This document shows, in pieces, positions 17,409 to 25,268 of a stretch of DNA of 64,000 bases. The stretch spans positions 1-64,000 of the forward strand of contig CAJXOB010000003.1 of NCBI GenBank assembly GCA_913057955.1, given 5' to 3'. The notes under the pieces are model-generated. The model saw only the letters and a program-made list of their open reading frames with translations. It did not search any database and was not told where the DNA came from. This DNA is from an uncultured Gammaproteobacteria bacterium (GTDB taxonomy: Bacteria; Pseudomonadota; Gammaproteobacteria; PS1; Pseudothioglobaceae). Positions within the stretch are counted from its first letter, which is position 1; every line of letters begins with the position of its first letter. A program made the translations under genes and the position numbers.

Positions 17409-18629
17409 TTATTGAGTTACTTCAGCAGCCCTTAATCGTTTAATTGGTCTTTCGTCTATAAAGACATGGATAAGCGCTGTGACAGCTGCAATAATGGCTG
17501 CCCACCACCACACTTGGTTGTATGAGCCCGTTGTATCAAAAAGGTATCCACCAAGCCACACCCCTGTAAACGATCCAATTTGATGATTTAAGAAAACAAT
17601 CCCGTACAAGGTTCCCATAAATCTTAATCCAAACATCTGAGCAACCAAGCCCGAAGTGGGGGGAACAGTTGCAAGCCAAAGTAGCCCTGTTGCAAGCGAA
17701 AATGCGTAAATTGTAAAAGTAGAAATTGGAATTATCAGGAATAAAACAATCACTATGGACCTTGCGCCATATATGAAAGCGAGTATCCATTTTTTTGAAT
17801 AAATACCTGAAAGATGGCCAGAAGCTAAAGAGCCAAAAATATTACTAAGGCCAATAATTGCTAGGCTTGCCGCAGCAATTGAGCTATCAAAACCTTTATC
17901 AGCTAGATAAGATGGCATATGGACTGTAATAAATGCAAGCTGAAAGCCACAAACAAAAAAACCAGCAATCAACAGCCAATAATGAATATGGCCCGTCGCT
18001 TCACTAATGGCTTCTTTGAAGTTTTGAGTAGGTCCATTGTCAATATTGTTATTCTTTTTTTCATCCCCTTTAAAAACTGGTGAGAAAAGAAGCATTGACA
18101 GTGCGCCAATTGCCATAATTATGAGAGCTGTTTGCCACCCGTAAGCGACAAGAAATTCTCGGGCAACAGGAATGAAAAGGAATTGCCCGGCAGATCCTGC
18201 AGCGGTCCCAACTCCGAGGGCCAGCGCTCTTTTTTCAGGTCGAACCATTCTTGCCATTGCTGGAAGAATAACCCCCAGTCCAGTTCCAGCAATACCCATA
18301 CCTATAAGTATTCCAGCACCTATATGAAGACTTACAAAGCTGTCTGCAGTGGCCGTGACATAAAGGCCTAATGAATACAGAATAGTTCCTACTACAATAA
18401 CTCTGGCCGTTCCAAACTTATCTGCAAAGGCTCCTGCGAGAGGTTGAGATAAGCCCCAAAATAGATTTTGTAATGCTAATGAGAAGGCAAACACTTCACG
18501 CCCATAGCCAAAGGTTTCAGAGACTGGCTTTAGAAAAAGTCCAAGTGAGGATCGGAAGCCAAAATTTATCGCTAAAAGGATGCAGGATAATGCAATAGCG
18601 ATGCTTAATATTTTTTTATGTTGCTTCAT
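17409..18629 (-). CDS. MFS transporter
   Basis: A 406-residue major facilitator with about 12 hydrophobic segments. The loop GAFADKFGTARVIVVG between helices 2 and 3 is the MFS signature. The overall pattern resembles oxalate/formate- or monocarboxylate-type carriers, but the substrate is not evident. It is divergent from the glutamine amidotransferase and near the C1 island, so a methylated substrate or formate is conceivable; this is inference. No signal for a specific regulator is visible. Confidence 0.88.
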   Translation of the reverse strand: MKQHKKILSIAIALSCILLAINFGFRSSLGLFLKPVSETFGYGREVFAFSLALQNLFWGLSQPLAGAFADKFGTARVIVVGTILYSLGLYVTATADSFVSLHIGAGILIGMGIAGTGLGVILPAMARMVRPEKRALALGVGTAAGSAGQFLFIPVAREFLVAYGWQTALIIMAIGALSMLLFSPVFKGDEKKNNNIDNGPTQNFKEAISEATGHIHYWLLIAGFFVCGFQLAFITVHMPSYLADKGFDSSIAAASLAIIGLSNIFGSLASGHLSGIYSKKWILAFIYGARSIVIVLFLIIPISTFTIYAFSLATGLLWLATVPPTSGLVAQMFGLRFMGTLYGIVFLNHQIGSFTGVWLGGYLFDTTGSYNQVWWWAAIIAAVTALIHVFIDERPIKRLRAAEVTQ

Positions 18630-18737
18630 CTCTATACTGCTTGTAAAGTTTTGACAGTATAACTAAATTAATTGACGAGCTTAAATAATAGTATTAATAT
18701 ACTGACCACCTGTTTTATTTTTATTGAGGAGCTAGTT

Positions 18738-19451
18738 TTGCGAATACTTGTATTTCAACATGAAGACTGTGAGCATCCTGGCTCTTTAAGGCAATTTTTA
18801 GCTAAAGATGGAGTTGAGTGGGATGCCATCTATTTGCATCGAGGAGATAAGATTCCTAGTTTTGATAATTATGATGCGCTTTGGGTTATGGGCGGTCCTA
18901 TGGATGTTTGGGATGTCGAGGAAAATCCTTGGTTAGTCGAGGAAAAAGTTGCAATTAGGCGCTGGGTTAAGGACTTAGGTAAGCCATATTTGGGCTTATG
19001 CTTAGGCCACCAACTTCTTGCAGATGCTCTTGGTGGCACATGTGGCCCTCAACAAATACCCGAAATTGGTGTGCTTGAAATTGAATTGACAGAAGAGGGA
19101 AAGTCAGAGCCTCTTTTTAAGGGCACTGCTAATAAGCAACGATGTCTTCAGTGGCACTCGGTTAGGGTAGCGCAAGCGCCGGAAGGCGCCGTTATTCTAG
19201 CTAAGTCGGATGTTTGCTCTATTCAGGCAATGCGGATAGGGGTTAATGCTTGGTCTATGCAATATCATGTTGAAATAGAACCAGATACTGTAGAAAACTG
19301 GGGCGCAATTCCTGCTTATGCAGAAGCTTTAACTAGCACACTTGGAGAAGGCGCATTATTGGACCTTAAAAAAAATAGCGATGAAAACATGAGCCAATGC
19401 CTCAGTTGTGCAAGGCAAATATATGAAAATTTTATGCGACTAATAGTTTAA
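18738..19451 (+). CDS. class I glutamine amidotransferase domain protein
   Basis: A stand-alone class I glutamine amidotransferase. The nucleophile Cys is in LGLCLGHQLLADALGG and the catalytic His-Glu pair in MQYHVEIEP near the C-terminal third. The track starts at 18672, but GAGGAG at 18726-18731 precedes TTG 18738 (LRILVFQHEDCEHPG), which matches the usual N-terminus and gives 237 aa. No synthase domain is fused, so the ammonia acceptor is unknown. Possible roles include gamma-glutamyl compound hydrolysis. It sits just upstream of the C1 operon, separated by a promoter region. Confidence 0.85.
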   Translation: MRILVFQHEDCEHPGSLRQFLAKDGVEWDAIYLHRGDKIPSFDNYDALWVMGGPMDVWDVEENPWLVEEKVAIRRWVKDLGKPYLGLCLGHQLLADALGGTCGPQQIPEIGVLEIELTEEGKSEPLFKGTANKQRCLQWHSVRVAQAPEGAVILAKSDVCSIQAMRIGVNAWSMQYHVEIEPDTVENWGAIPAYAEALTSTLGEGALLDLKKNSDENMSQCLSCARQIYENFMRLIV

Positions 19452-19468
19452 TTAATTTCAAGTTTTTT

Positions 19469-19484
19469 TGTGATTTATTTCACA
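19469..19484. promoter_or_regulatory. perfect CRP-type palindrome upstream of the C1 operon
   Basis: TGTGA-TTTATT-TCACA matches the CRP core consensus (TGTGA-N6-TCACA) exactly. It lies in the 209-base gap before the corrinoid-protein gene, about 110 bases above the best sigma70 promoter. A related Crp/Fnr-family regulator could use it instead. Confidence 0.6.
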
Positions 19485-19587
19485 TATTACGTGCATTGAA
19501 ATATCCATTAAGTTCAATAACTTAGAGGCGTAAATGCTATAAATATTTTGCAGATTAGGAAATTTTAATAAAATGTAAATTTAATGA

Positions 19588-19616
19588 TTGACATCGAAAT
19601 TAATTCAAGGTATCTT
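19588..19616 (+). promoter_or_regulatory. sigma70-type promoter of the C1 operon
   Basis: TTGACA (19588-19593), a 17-nt spacer and TATCTT (19611-19616) make a near-consensus promoter. The predicted start near 19623 gives a leader of about 40 bases before the corrinoid-protein ATG at 19661, with AAGGGG as ribosome binding site. Confidence 0.7.
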
Positions 19617-19660
19617 TCCGTTTTTTAAGTGTTTAATATTGCTTCCTACCTAAGGGGAAA

Positions 19661-20368
19661 ATGATGAGTGAAGAAGACGATTTTGACCTAAATGATTTAG
19701 ATGATAAAGAGTTAGTCGAGCAGATTCAAGACGACCTTTATGATGGTCTTGACGCAGAGGTTACAGAGGGCACAGAAATATTGCTTGCGAGAGGTTGGGA
19801 TGCTAATGACGTTCTAGGCGAGGCTTTGGTCGGCGGTATGAAAATTGTAGGCGTAGACTTTAGGGACGGCATTTTATTTGTTCCTGAGGTTCTCAAGTGT
19901 GCTGGCGCAATGAAGGGCGGCATGAAAATCTTACGACCCATTCTTGCAGAATCGGCAGAAGACACCTCTTTAGGTAAGTTTGTGATTGGAACCGTTAAGG
20001 GTGATATTCACGATATTGGTAAAAACTTAGTTGCTATGATGTGTGAAGGGGCTGGGTTTGAGGTTATTAACTTAGGTATTAATAATCCAGTAGAAAATTA
20101 TCTTGAAGCTATTGATGAGCATGAACCAGTAATTGTTGGTATGTCTGCTTTACTTACAACAACTATGCCTTATATGGGAGTTGTTGTTGAAGAGATGGAA
20201 AAAAGAGGGATGCGTAAAGATACTCATATAATGTGTGGTGGCGCGCCACTAAACCAAGAATTTGCTGATGCAATTGGAGTGCCTGCGTATGGCCGCGATG
20301 CTGCGAGAAGCGCTGAAATGGCTGAGGAGCATGTTCTGAGTTTGCGTAAAAAGCGTGATCATCGATAA
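19661..20368 (+). CDS. corrinoid (B12-binding) methyl-carrier protein, MttC/MtgC type
   Basis: A 235-residue methyl carrier for corrinoid-dependent methyltransferases. A helical cap domain (about 35-100) precedes a Rossmann-like B12 domain with the DxHxxG motif in GDIHDIGKNLVAMM at about residue 112; the His is the lower cobalt ligand. SALLTTTMPYM and GGAPL complete the fold. The N-terminus is unusually acidic: 13 Asp/Glu against one Lys in the first 28 residues (SEEDDFDLNDLDDKE). It is the first gene of the C1 operon. It should accept a methyl group from the MttB-family protein and pass it to tetrahydrofolate. Confidence 0.95.
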   Translation: MMSEEDDFDLNDLDDKELVEQIQDDLYDGLDAEVTEGTEILLARGWDANDVLGEALVGGMKIVGVDFRDGILFVPEVLKCAGAMKGGMKILRPILAESAEDTSLGKFVIGTVKGDIHDIGKNLVAMMCEGAGFEVINLGINNPVENYLEAIDEHEPVIVGMSALLTTTMPYMGVVVEEMEKRGMRKDTHIMCGGAPLNQEFADAIGVPAYGRDAARSAEMAEEHVLSLRKKRDHR

Positions 20369-20999
20369 GAAAAATACTGATAAGACGAAAAAAAGATTAG
20401 TTTTAGGCTGTGGTGCATTAGTATACGATCTTCTAAGGTTAATCAAACAAAATCCATCGCTCTCAGATAAAGTAAATTTGCAATGTTTGCCAGCCAGCTG
20501 GCATAACAGCCCTCAATTAATTGCTCCTGGTGTTGAAGAATATTTGTCTGAGAATTCTCATCTTTACGAAGATATATATATTGCGTATGCAGACTGCGGA
20601 ACTGGAGGCGCGCTTGATAGAGTTCTAGAAAAGTTTGATGCAAAACGTATAGAGGGGGCGCATTGCTATGAGTTTTTTGCTGGAACAGATGTCTTTGAGC
20701 AGTTATCAGAAGAAGAGCTGGGTACTTTTTATTTAACAGATTATTTGGTTAAAAATTTTAATAGAATCATGATTAAGGGCCTAGGACTTGATAAGCACCC
20801 TGAGCTTTTTGAGGTGTATTTTAAGCATTATAAAAAATTAGTGTATTTGGCTCAAACTGAAAATGAGCAGTGGCAAAAAGATGCTCAGCAGTATGCTAAA
20901 GATTTTGGCTTTGAGTATGAATATCGACTTGTAGGAACAGGAAGTCTTGATGTTGTTTTTGAAGAGATTGATATCCAGCCATTGGAAATAAAAGATTAA
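20355..20999 (+). CDS. DUF1638 family protein
   Basis: A 214-residue cytoplasmic protein starting at GTG 20355, overlapping the corrinoid-protein gene by 14 bases. It has the family hallmarks LVLGCGALVYDLLRLI near residue 15, YADCGTGGALDRVL near 75 and GAHCYEFFAG near 97, with conserved Cys and His that could bind metal or corrinoid. DUF1638 proteins recur in MttB-type methyltransferase clusters, but the biochemical role is unknown to me. Co-translation with the carrier suggests a role in carrier loading, assembly or activation. Confidence 0.85.
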   Translation: MIIDKKNTDKTKKRLVLGCGALVYDLLRLIKQNPSLSDKVNLQCLPASWHNSPQLIAPGVEEYLSENSHLYEDIYIAYADCGTGGALDRVLEKFDAKRIEGAHCYEFFAGTDVFEQLSEEELGTFYLTDYLVKNFNRIMIKGLGLDKHPELFEVYFKHYKKLVYLAQTENEQWQKDAQQYAKDFGFEYEYRLVGTGSLDVVFEEIDIQPLEIKD

Positions 21000-21005
21000 T
21001 GGAGT

Positions 21006-21068
21006 ATGAAAAAAATGTTTAAAGAAGTAGCTATAAAAAATCGCTGGAAAGCTGGGCTGGTTAAATAA
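21006..21068 (+). CDS. possible 20-residue overlapping mini-ORF
   Basis: A very short ORF (MKKMFKEVAIKN..., ending LVK) fills the gap between the DUF1638 and MetF-like genes. Its stop overlaps the MetF-like start as TAATG, so it could couple translation. It is basic, with six Lys and one Arg in 20 residues. It may be a leader peptide, a remnant of a lost gene or chance. Confidence 0.25.
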   Translation: MKKMFKEVAIKNRWKAGLVK

Positions 21069-21973
21069 TGTCATTATTAAATCTCTTTTCTTCTAAAACA
21101 GAAAATCAAAAAGTGAGTGATCACCTTAAAGAGTTTTTAACAGATTTTTCAATTGAGGTTATGCCTCGTACCGCGGCCAAAATTGAAAGCTTTAAAGAAA
21201 TACTTCCAAAAAATACTAGAGTTTATATTGCGCATATTGAAGGCACTCCTATTGAAGAAATGGTTCAAACAGCTAAACGGATAAGCAGTGAAGGTTTTAA
21301 TGTTATGCCGCACTTCCCTGCTCGGATTATAAAAGATAAGAGTACTTTAGAAGAGTGGATAAATATGTACCAAGTTGAGGCGGGCATCAATCAAGCCCTG
21401 CTTTTAGCTGGTGGCGTAGATAAACCTCATGGTACGTTTGAAAGCTCAATGCAGTTGGTGGAAACAGAGTTATTTGAACGATATAATTTCAAAAACCTAC
21501 ATTTTGCTGGTCACCCTGAAGGCAATAAAGATATTGATAAGGATGGCTCAAATAAAAATGTTGATGAAGCGCTGCTTTGGAAACAAAAATTTAACGAACG
21601 CTCAGATATAGATATAGCAATAACAACCCAGTTTTGTTTTGAAGCAGAGCCTGTAATTGAATGGGCAAACTCATTGACTAATAATGGAATAAACATACCC
21701 ATACACATCGGCGTTGCTGGGCCTGCAAAACTTCAAACTCTAATTAAGTTTTCAATTGCTTGCGGTGTTGGGCCATCTTTAAGAGTATTACAAAAAAGAG
21801 CAAAAGATGTCAAGAAGCTACTCCTTCCATTTGATCCAAATGACTTTTTAGAAACTTTAGCTAAACATAAAAAAGAAAATCCAAAATTTAATATCAGTAA
21901 TATTCATTTTTTCCCTTTGGGCGGTATAAAAACTAATGCCTCATGGATTAAAAATGCGAAAAATAATTCATAG
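21068..21973 (+). CDS. methylenetetrahydrofolate reductase-like protein (MetF family)
   Basis: A 301-residue TIM-barrel protein of the MTHFR family. FAGHPEGNKDID near residue 143 matches the family AGHPEG flavin/folate motif, and ITTQFCFEAEP (near 200) with PIHIGVAGPAK are also typical. In this operon it would run in the oxidative direction, turning methyl-THF into methylene-THF. It differs from classical MetF in its N-terminus and may be a paralogue specific to methyl oxidation. It starts at the TAATG junction with the preceding mini-ORF. Confidence 0.85.
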   Translation: MSLLNLFSSKTENQKVSDHLKEFLTDFSIEVMPRTAAKIESFKEILPKNTRVYIAHIEGTPIEEMVQTAKRISSEGFNVMPHFPARIIKDKSTLEEWINMYQVEAGINQALLLAGGVDKPHGTFESSMQLVETELFERYNFKNLHFAGHPEGNKDIDKDGSNKNVDEALLWKQKFNERSDIDIAITTQFCFEAEPVIEWANSLTNNGINIPIHIGVAGPAKLQTLIKFSIACGVGPSLRVLQKRAKDVKKLLLPFDPNDFLETLAKHKKENPKFNISNIHFFPLGGIKTNASWIKNAKNNS

Positions 21974-21987
21974 AAGGAGTAAGTAAA

Positions 21988-22884
21988 TTGACAACAACCA
22001 CATTATCATCGGCATCAAAAGAAGTAACTATTGGTTTTGGGCATCCATTCGTAATGATTGGTGAAAGAATAAACCCAACTGGAAGAAAAATTTTAGCAGC
22101 TGAAATGAAGGTGGGTGACTACTCTCGTGTAGTTTCTGACGCCCTTGCTCAGGTTGCTGCAGGCGCGCAAATGTTAGATATCAATGCAGGCATCCCTCTT
22201 GCGGATGAGCCAGCTATTCTTGCCGAAGCAATAAGGCGCGTTCAAGCTGTTGTGGACGTCCCTATTTCAATTGACTCTTCAATTATAGAGGCGCTCGCAT
22301 CTGGACTAGAGGCATACCAGGGAAGAGCGCTGGTAAATTCTGTGACAGGTGAAACTGAAAATTTGGAGCGCGTGCTGCCGCTAGTTAAAAAGTATGGCGC
22401 AGCAGTTGTAGCAATCTCCAATGACGAGACGGGTATTAGTGAAGACCCAAACGAACGTTTTAAAGTAGCTAAAAAAATTGTTGAACACGCTGCAGACTAT
22501 GGAATTAAACCGGAAGATGTTGTTGTTGACCCATTAGTTATGCCAATTGGTGCGATTTCTCAAGCGGGTAACCAAGTTTTTGAGTTAGTCAGGAAGCTTC
22601 GAAGCGAACTAAAAGTTAATACAACTTGCGGCGCATCTAATGTTAGTTTTGGATTGCCTCAGCGAAATGGCATTAATAATGCTTTCCTTCCGATGTTGAT
22701 TGCAGCAGGAATGACTTCTGCAATTGTTAATCCATTACACCCAGAGTTAGTTCAAGCAATTAGAGCAGGAGATGTTTTAACAGGTGTTGATGATGGTTGT
22801 GGCAGTTGGATTAAAGCCTATAGAGAGCCGACTGCTGATGGAAGTGATGTTAGGGATGGGAGACGTCGCAGAAAACGTGCGTAA
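21988..22884 (+). CDS. methyltetrahydrofolate:corrinoid methyltransferase (MtgA/AcsE/MtvA type)
   Basis: A 298-residue pterin-binding TIM-barrel enzyme starting at TTG 21988 after AAGGAG. Motifs are MIGERINPTGRKIL (residue 21 onward), QMLDINAGIPLADEP, PISIDSS, ALVNSVTGE and TTCGASNVSFGLPQR, all typical of methyl-THF:corrinoid methyltransferases. It should move the methyl group between methyl-corrinoid and THF. The protein ends in a basic tail (DGRRRRKRA). The MttB-family protein and the reactivase also carry basic tails, whereas the corrinoid protein carries an acidic one. Confidence 0.92.
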   Translation: MTTTTLSSASKEVTIGFGHPFVMIGERINPTGRKILAAEMKVGDYSRVVSDALAQVAAGAQMLDINAGIPLADEPAILAEAIRRVQAVVDVPISIDSSIIEALASGLEAYQGRALVNSVTGETENLERVLPLVKKYGAAVVAISNDETGISEDPNERFKVAKKIVEHAADYGIKPEDVVVDPLVMPIGAISQAGNQVFELVRKLRSELKVNTTCGASNVSFGLPQRNGINNAFLPMLIAAGMTSAIVNPLHPELVQAIRAGDVLTGVDDGCGSWIKAYREPTADGSDVRDGRRRRKRA

Positions 22885-22889
22885 TAATA

Positions 22890-23291
22890 ATGACCCGTAT
22901 TGAATATAAAGGATCTTGCGTTTGCGGCCAAACAAGCTATAGCGCCTTTGATTTGGCTGATGTGTCCTATTGCCACTGCGTGCAGTGCCGAAAAATGACT
23001 GGTCACTATATGGCTGCATGCCAAGCCAAAAGGGATAAAATTAAAATTATTGGAAAAATTAAATGGTTTTATACTCACGAGGACTCAAGGCATGGTTTTT
23101 GTGACAATTGTGGAGCGCATATGTTTTGGCAAAATGACAGTATGCCGACTATAAGCGTAACTGCCGGTAGTTTACAAGATACAAAAAATTTGACTGTAAA
23201 ACATAATATTTTTACTGAAGAGAAAGGGTGTTATTACACAATTAGCCCTAACGAGCCTCAAAGTGAAGGCTATGGTGATAGCCGTGTATAG
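22890..23291 (+). CDS. GFA/CENP-V family zinc protein
   Basis: A 133-residue protein with the glutathione-dependent formaldehyde-activating (GFA) fold. Zinc ligands are visible as CVCG near residue 9, CHCVQCRKMTG near 31-41 and FCDNCGAHMFW near 71. It lies five bases after the methyltransferase gene and 14 before the reactivase, inside the operon. A formaldehyde- or glutathione-adduct role would suit one-carbon metabolism, but catalysis by this family is doubtful. Its presence here suggests handling of formaldehyde released from methylene-THF. Confidence 0.88.
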   Translation: MTRIEYKGSCVCGQTSYSAFDLADVSYCHCVQCRKMTGHYMAACQAKRDKIKIIGKIKWFYTHEDSRHGFCDNCGAHMFWQNDSMPTISVTAGSLQDTKNLTVKHNIFTEEKGCYYTISPNEPQSEGYGDSRV

Positions 23292-23305
23292 TAAGGAGTA
23301 GTATT

Positions 23306-25246
23306 TTGGAAGATGTTCAGCAAGTTTGTTTTACCCCGTCAGGCCGCCAATTCAAGGGTGAGGCTGGAGACACGTTGCTGCAAGTTGCGCAAGATGCAGG
23401 GGTAGCAATACGTTCATTATGTGGCGGGTATGGACAGTGTCACCAGTGCTGGATTGAGGTTTCTGAGGGCTCACACCCTAAATTTAACGTTGAATGTAAA
23501 GCTGAAAATGTTAGCGGAATTACCAGTCTGGAAAAACAATTAATCATCGACAATCCGAGTTATAAAGGTAAGCGATTAGCATGTCAAACCTGTATCCAAG
23601 GTGACTTAGTAATAGATGTTCCTGAGGATAGCCAAGAGCATAAAGCCTACATAAGCAAAAAAAATGCCAAACAAGATTATTCAATTTCAAGTGCAATAAC
23701 TCTTTTAGATTGCACGCTCGAAGAGTCAACATTAGATGAAAATCCCTCTGCCTCAGAAAACCTTTTGGCACAACTTGAAAAACAAGGGATCAAAGCAAGC
23801 ATTGACTTTAATCTACTAAGAGGACTGCAGCCTTTAATTCATGAAACCAAGGGCAGCCTTACTGTTGCAGTTCGTGATAAAAATCAAATTGTTGCAGCCT
23901 ACCCTCAAGGTAATCATAAGGTATTTGGGGGTGCTATCGATATTGGTTCTACCACTTTAGCACTTTATGTCTACGATTTGAAAGATGGTAAATTGGTGTT
24001 TGAATCTTCAGCAATGAACCCACAGATTCGATTTGGTGAAGACTTGATGAGCAGAGTTTCTTATGTAATGATGAATAAGGGTGGTGATGAAAAATTGACT
24101 ACTGCAGTAAGGACTAAGGTGACAGAGATGCTCCATGAAGCTTGCGAATATCTAGAAATTGAATGGGATAAGTTATTGGAGGTTGTTTTAGTTGGCAACC
24201 CAATTATGCATCATATATTTTTTGGAATTTCTCCTGTTGAGTTAGGGCAAGCTCCATTTACATTGGCAATCCGGGGCTGGCTTGATGTTGATGCGAAAGA
24301 TTTGGGGTTTGATTTATATCCCAAAACTAGACTCTCATTTTTGCCGTTAATTGCTGGCCATGTAGGGGCTGATACTGCTGCTGCTTATCTCAGTCAAATG
24401 GATACAATGCATTCTGAAACTACCTTGTTGGTTGATATTGGAACAAATGCAGAAATTATGCTAGCTAAAGGTGGGCGAGTATATGCTACATCCTCCCCAA
24501 CAGGGCCTGCATTTGAAGGAGCTGAAATTAGTTCTGGGGTGAGGGCAACTTATGGCGCTATTGAAAGAGTAAGGGTTGATAAAGATACTTTGAAGGTGCG
24601 ATTTAAAGTAATAGGTTGTGATGCATGGTCAGATGAGCCAGATTATGAAATGCTTAAAATGCATGCAGTAGGTATTTGTGGAAGTGGTATTATTGAGGCA
24701 ATTGTGGCCCTTGCTGAGGCTGGAGTTATTGATCAAAGCGGACTTTTTGTTGAGTCAACTGCACCAGAGCTTTTCTCAAAGAAAGGAAATACATCTCGTT
24801 TTTTATTGGTTGATCAAGGTGATAAATCGATTTATGTAGAGCAAGTAGATATTCGCTCTATTCAATTAGCTAAGGCTGCATTATCTGCGGGCGTTTCTAT
24901 ATTGATGGATTATCTCGAATGCACTGAGTTTGATAAAGTATTGTTAGCAGGTGCTTTTGGTGCGCACCTTGACGCAAGGTATGTTGCTCTTTTGGATATA
25001 ATTCCAACGTCAACAGCAGAAAAAATTATTTCAGTAGGCAATGCTGCAGGTGTTGGCGCTAGTGCCGCCTTGCTAGATATAAATAAACGTCAAATAATTA
25101 TTGATGCAGTAGATAGAGTTACTAAAATTGAAACTGCTACTGAGCCAAAATTCCAAGAGTATTTTGTTGATGCAATGAAGTTTAGTGTTTCACCTGTTAA
25201 GCAACAACAAACCAACAAAGTTAGGCGCCGAAAAAGAGCGCCTTAG
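23306..25246 (+). CDS. corrinoid protein reductive activator (RACo/RamA-like, DUF4445)
   Basis: A 646-residue protein, starting at TTG 23306 after AAGGAG. The N-terminal [2Fe-2S] ferredoxin domain has LCGGYGQCHQCW (C-x5-C-x2-C) and a fourth Cys in LACQTC near residue 98. The rest is an ASKHA-type ATPase with GGAIDIGSTTLALYVYD, VDIGTNAEIMLA and LAGAFGAHLD. Such proteins use ATP and an electron to rescue corrinoids oxidised to Co(II). It is expected to serve the corrinoid protein of this operon, especially under oxygen. The C-terminus is basic (KVRRRKRAP). Confidence 0.92.
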   Translation: MEDVQQVCFTPSGRQFKGEAGDTLLQVAQDAGVAIRSLCGGYGQCHQCWIEVSEGSHPKFNVECKAENVSGITSLEKQLIIDNPSYKGKRLACQTCIQGDLVIDVPEDSQEHKAYISKKNAKQDYSISSAITLLDCTLEESTLDENPSASENLLAQLEKQGIKASIDFNLLRGLQPLIHETKGSLTVAVRDKNQIVAAYPQGNHKVFGGAIDIGSTTLALYVYDLKDGKLVFESSAMNPQIRFGEDLMSRVSYVMMNKGGDEKLTTAVRTKVTEMLHEACEYLEIEWDKLLEVVLVGNPIMHHIFFGISPVELGQAPFTLAIRGWLDVDAKDLGFDLYPKTRLSFLPLIAGHVGADTAAAYLSQMDTMHSETTLLVDIGTNAEIMLAKGGRVYATSSPTGPAFEGAEISSGVRATYGAIERVRVDKDTLKVRFKVIGCDAWSDEPDYEMLKMHAVGICGSGIIEAIVALAEAGVIDQSGLFVESTAPELFSKKGNTSRFLLVDQGDKSIYVEQVDIRSIQLAKAALSAGVSILMDYLECTEFDKVLLAGAFGAHLDARYVALLDIIPTSTAEKIISVGNAAGVGASAALLDINKRQIIIDAVDRVTKIETATEPKFQEYFVDAMKFSVSPVKQQQTNKVRRRKRAP

Positions 25247-25268
25247 TTATAAATTAGGAGAAATTGTA

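Noticed and set aside
25185-25268. N-terminal extension of the MttB-family protein in the ORF track
   Set aside because: It lies inside the reactivase gene, and AGGAG at 25256-25260 fits ATG 25269.
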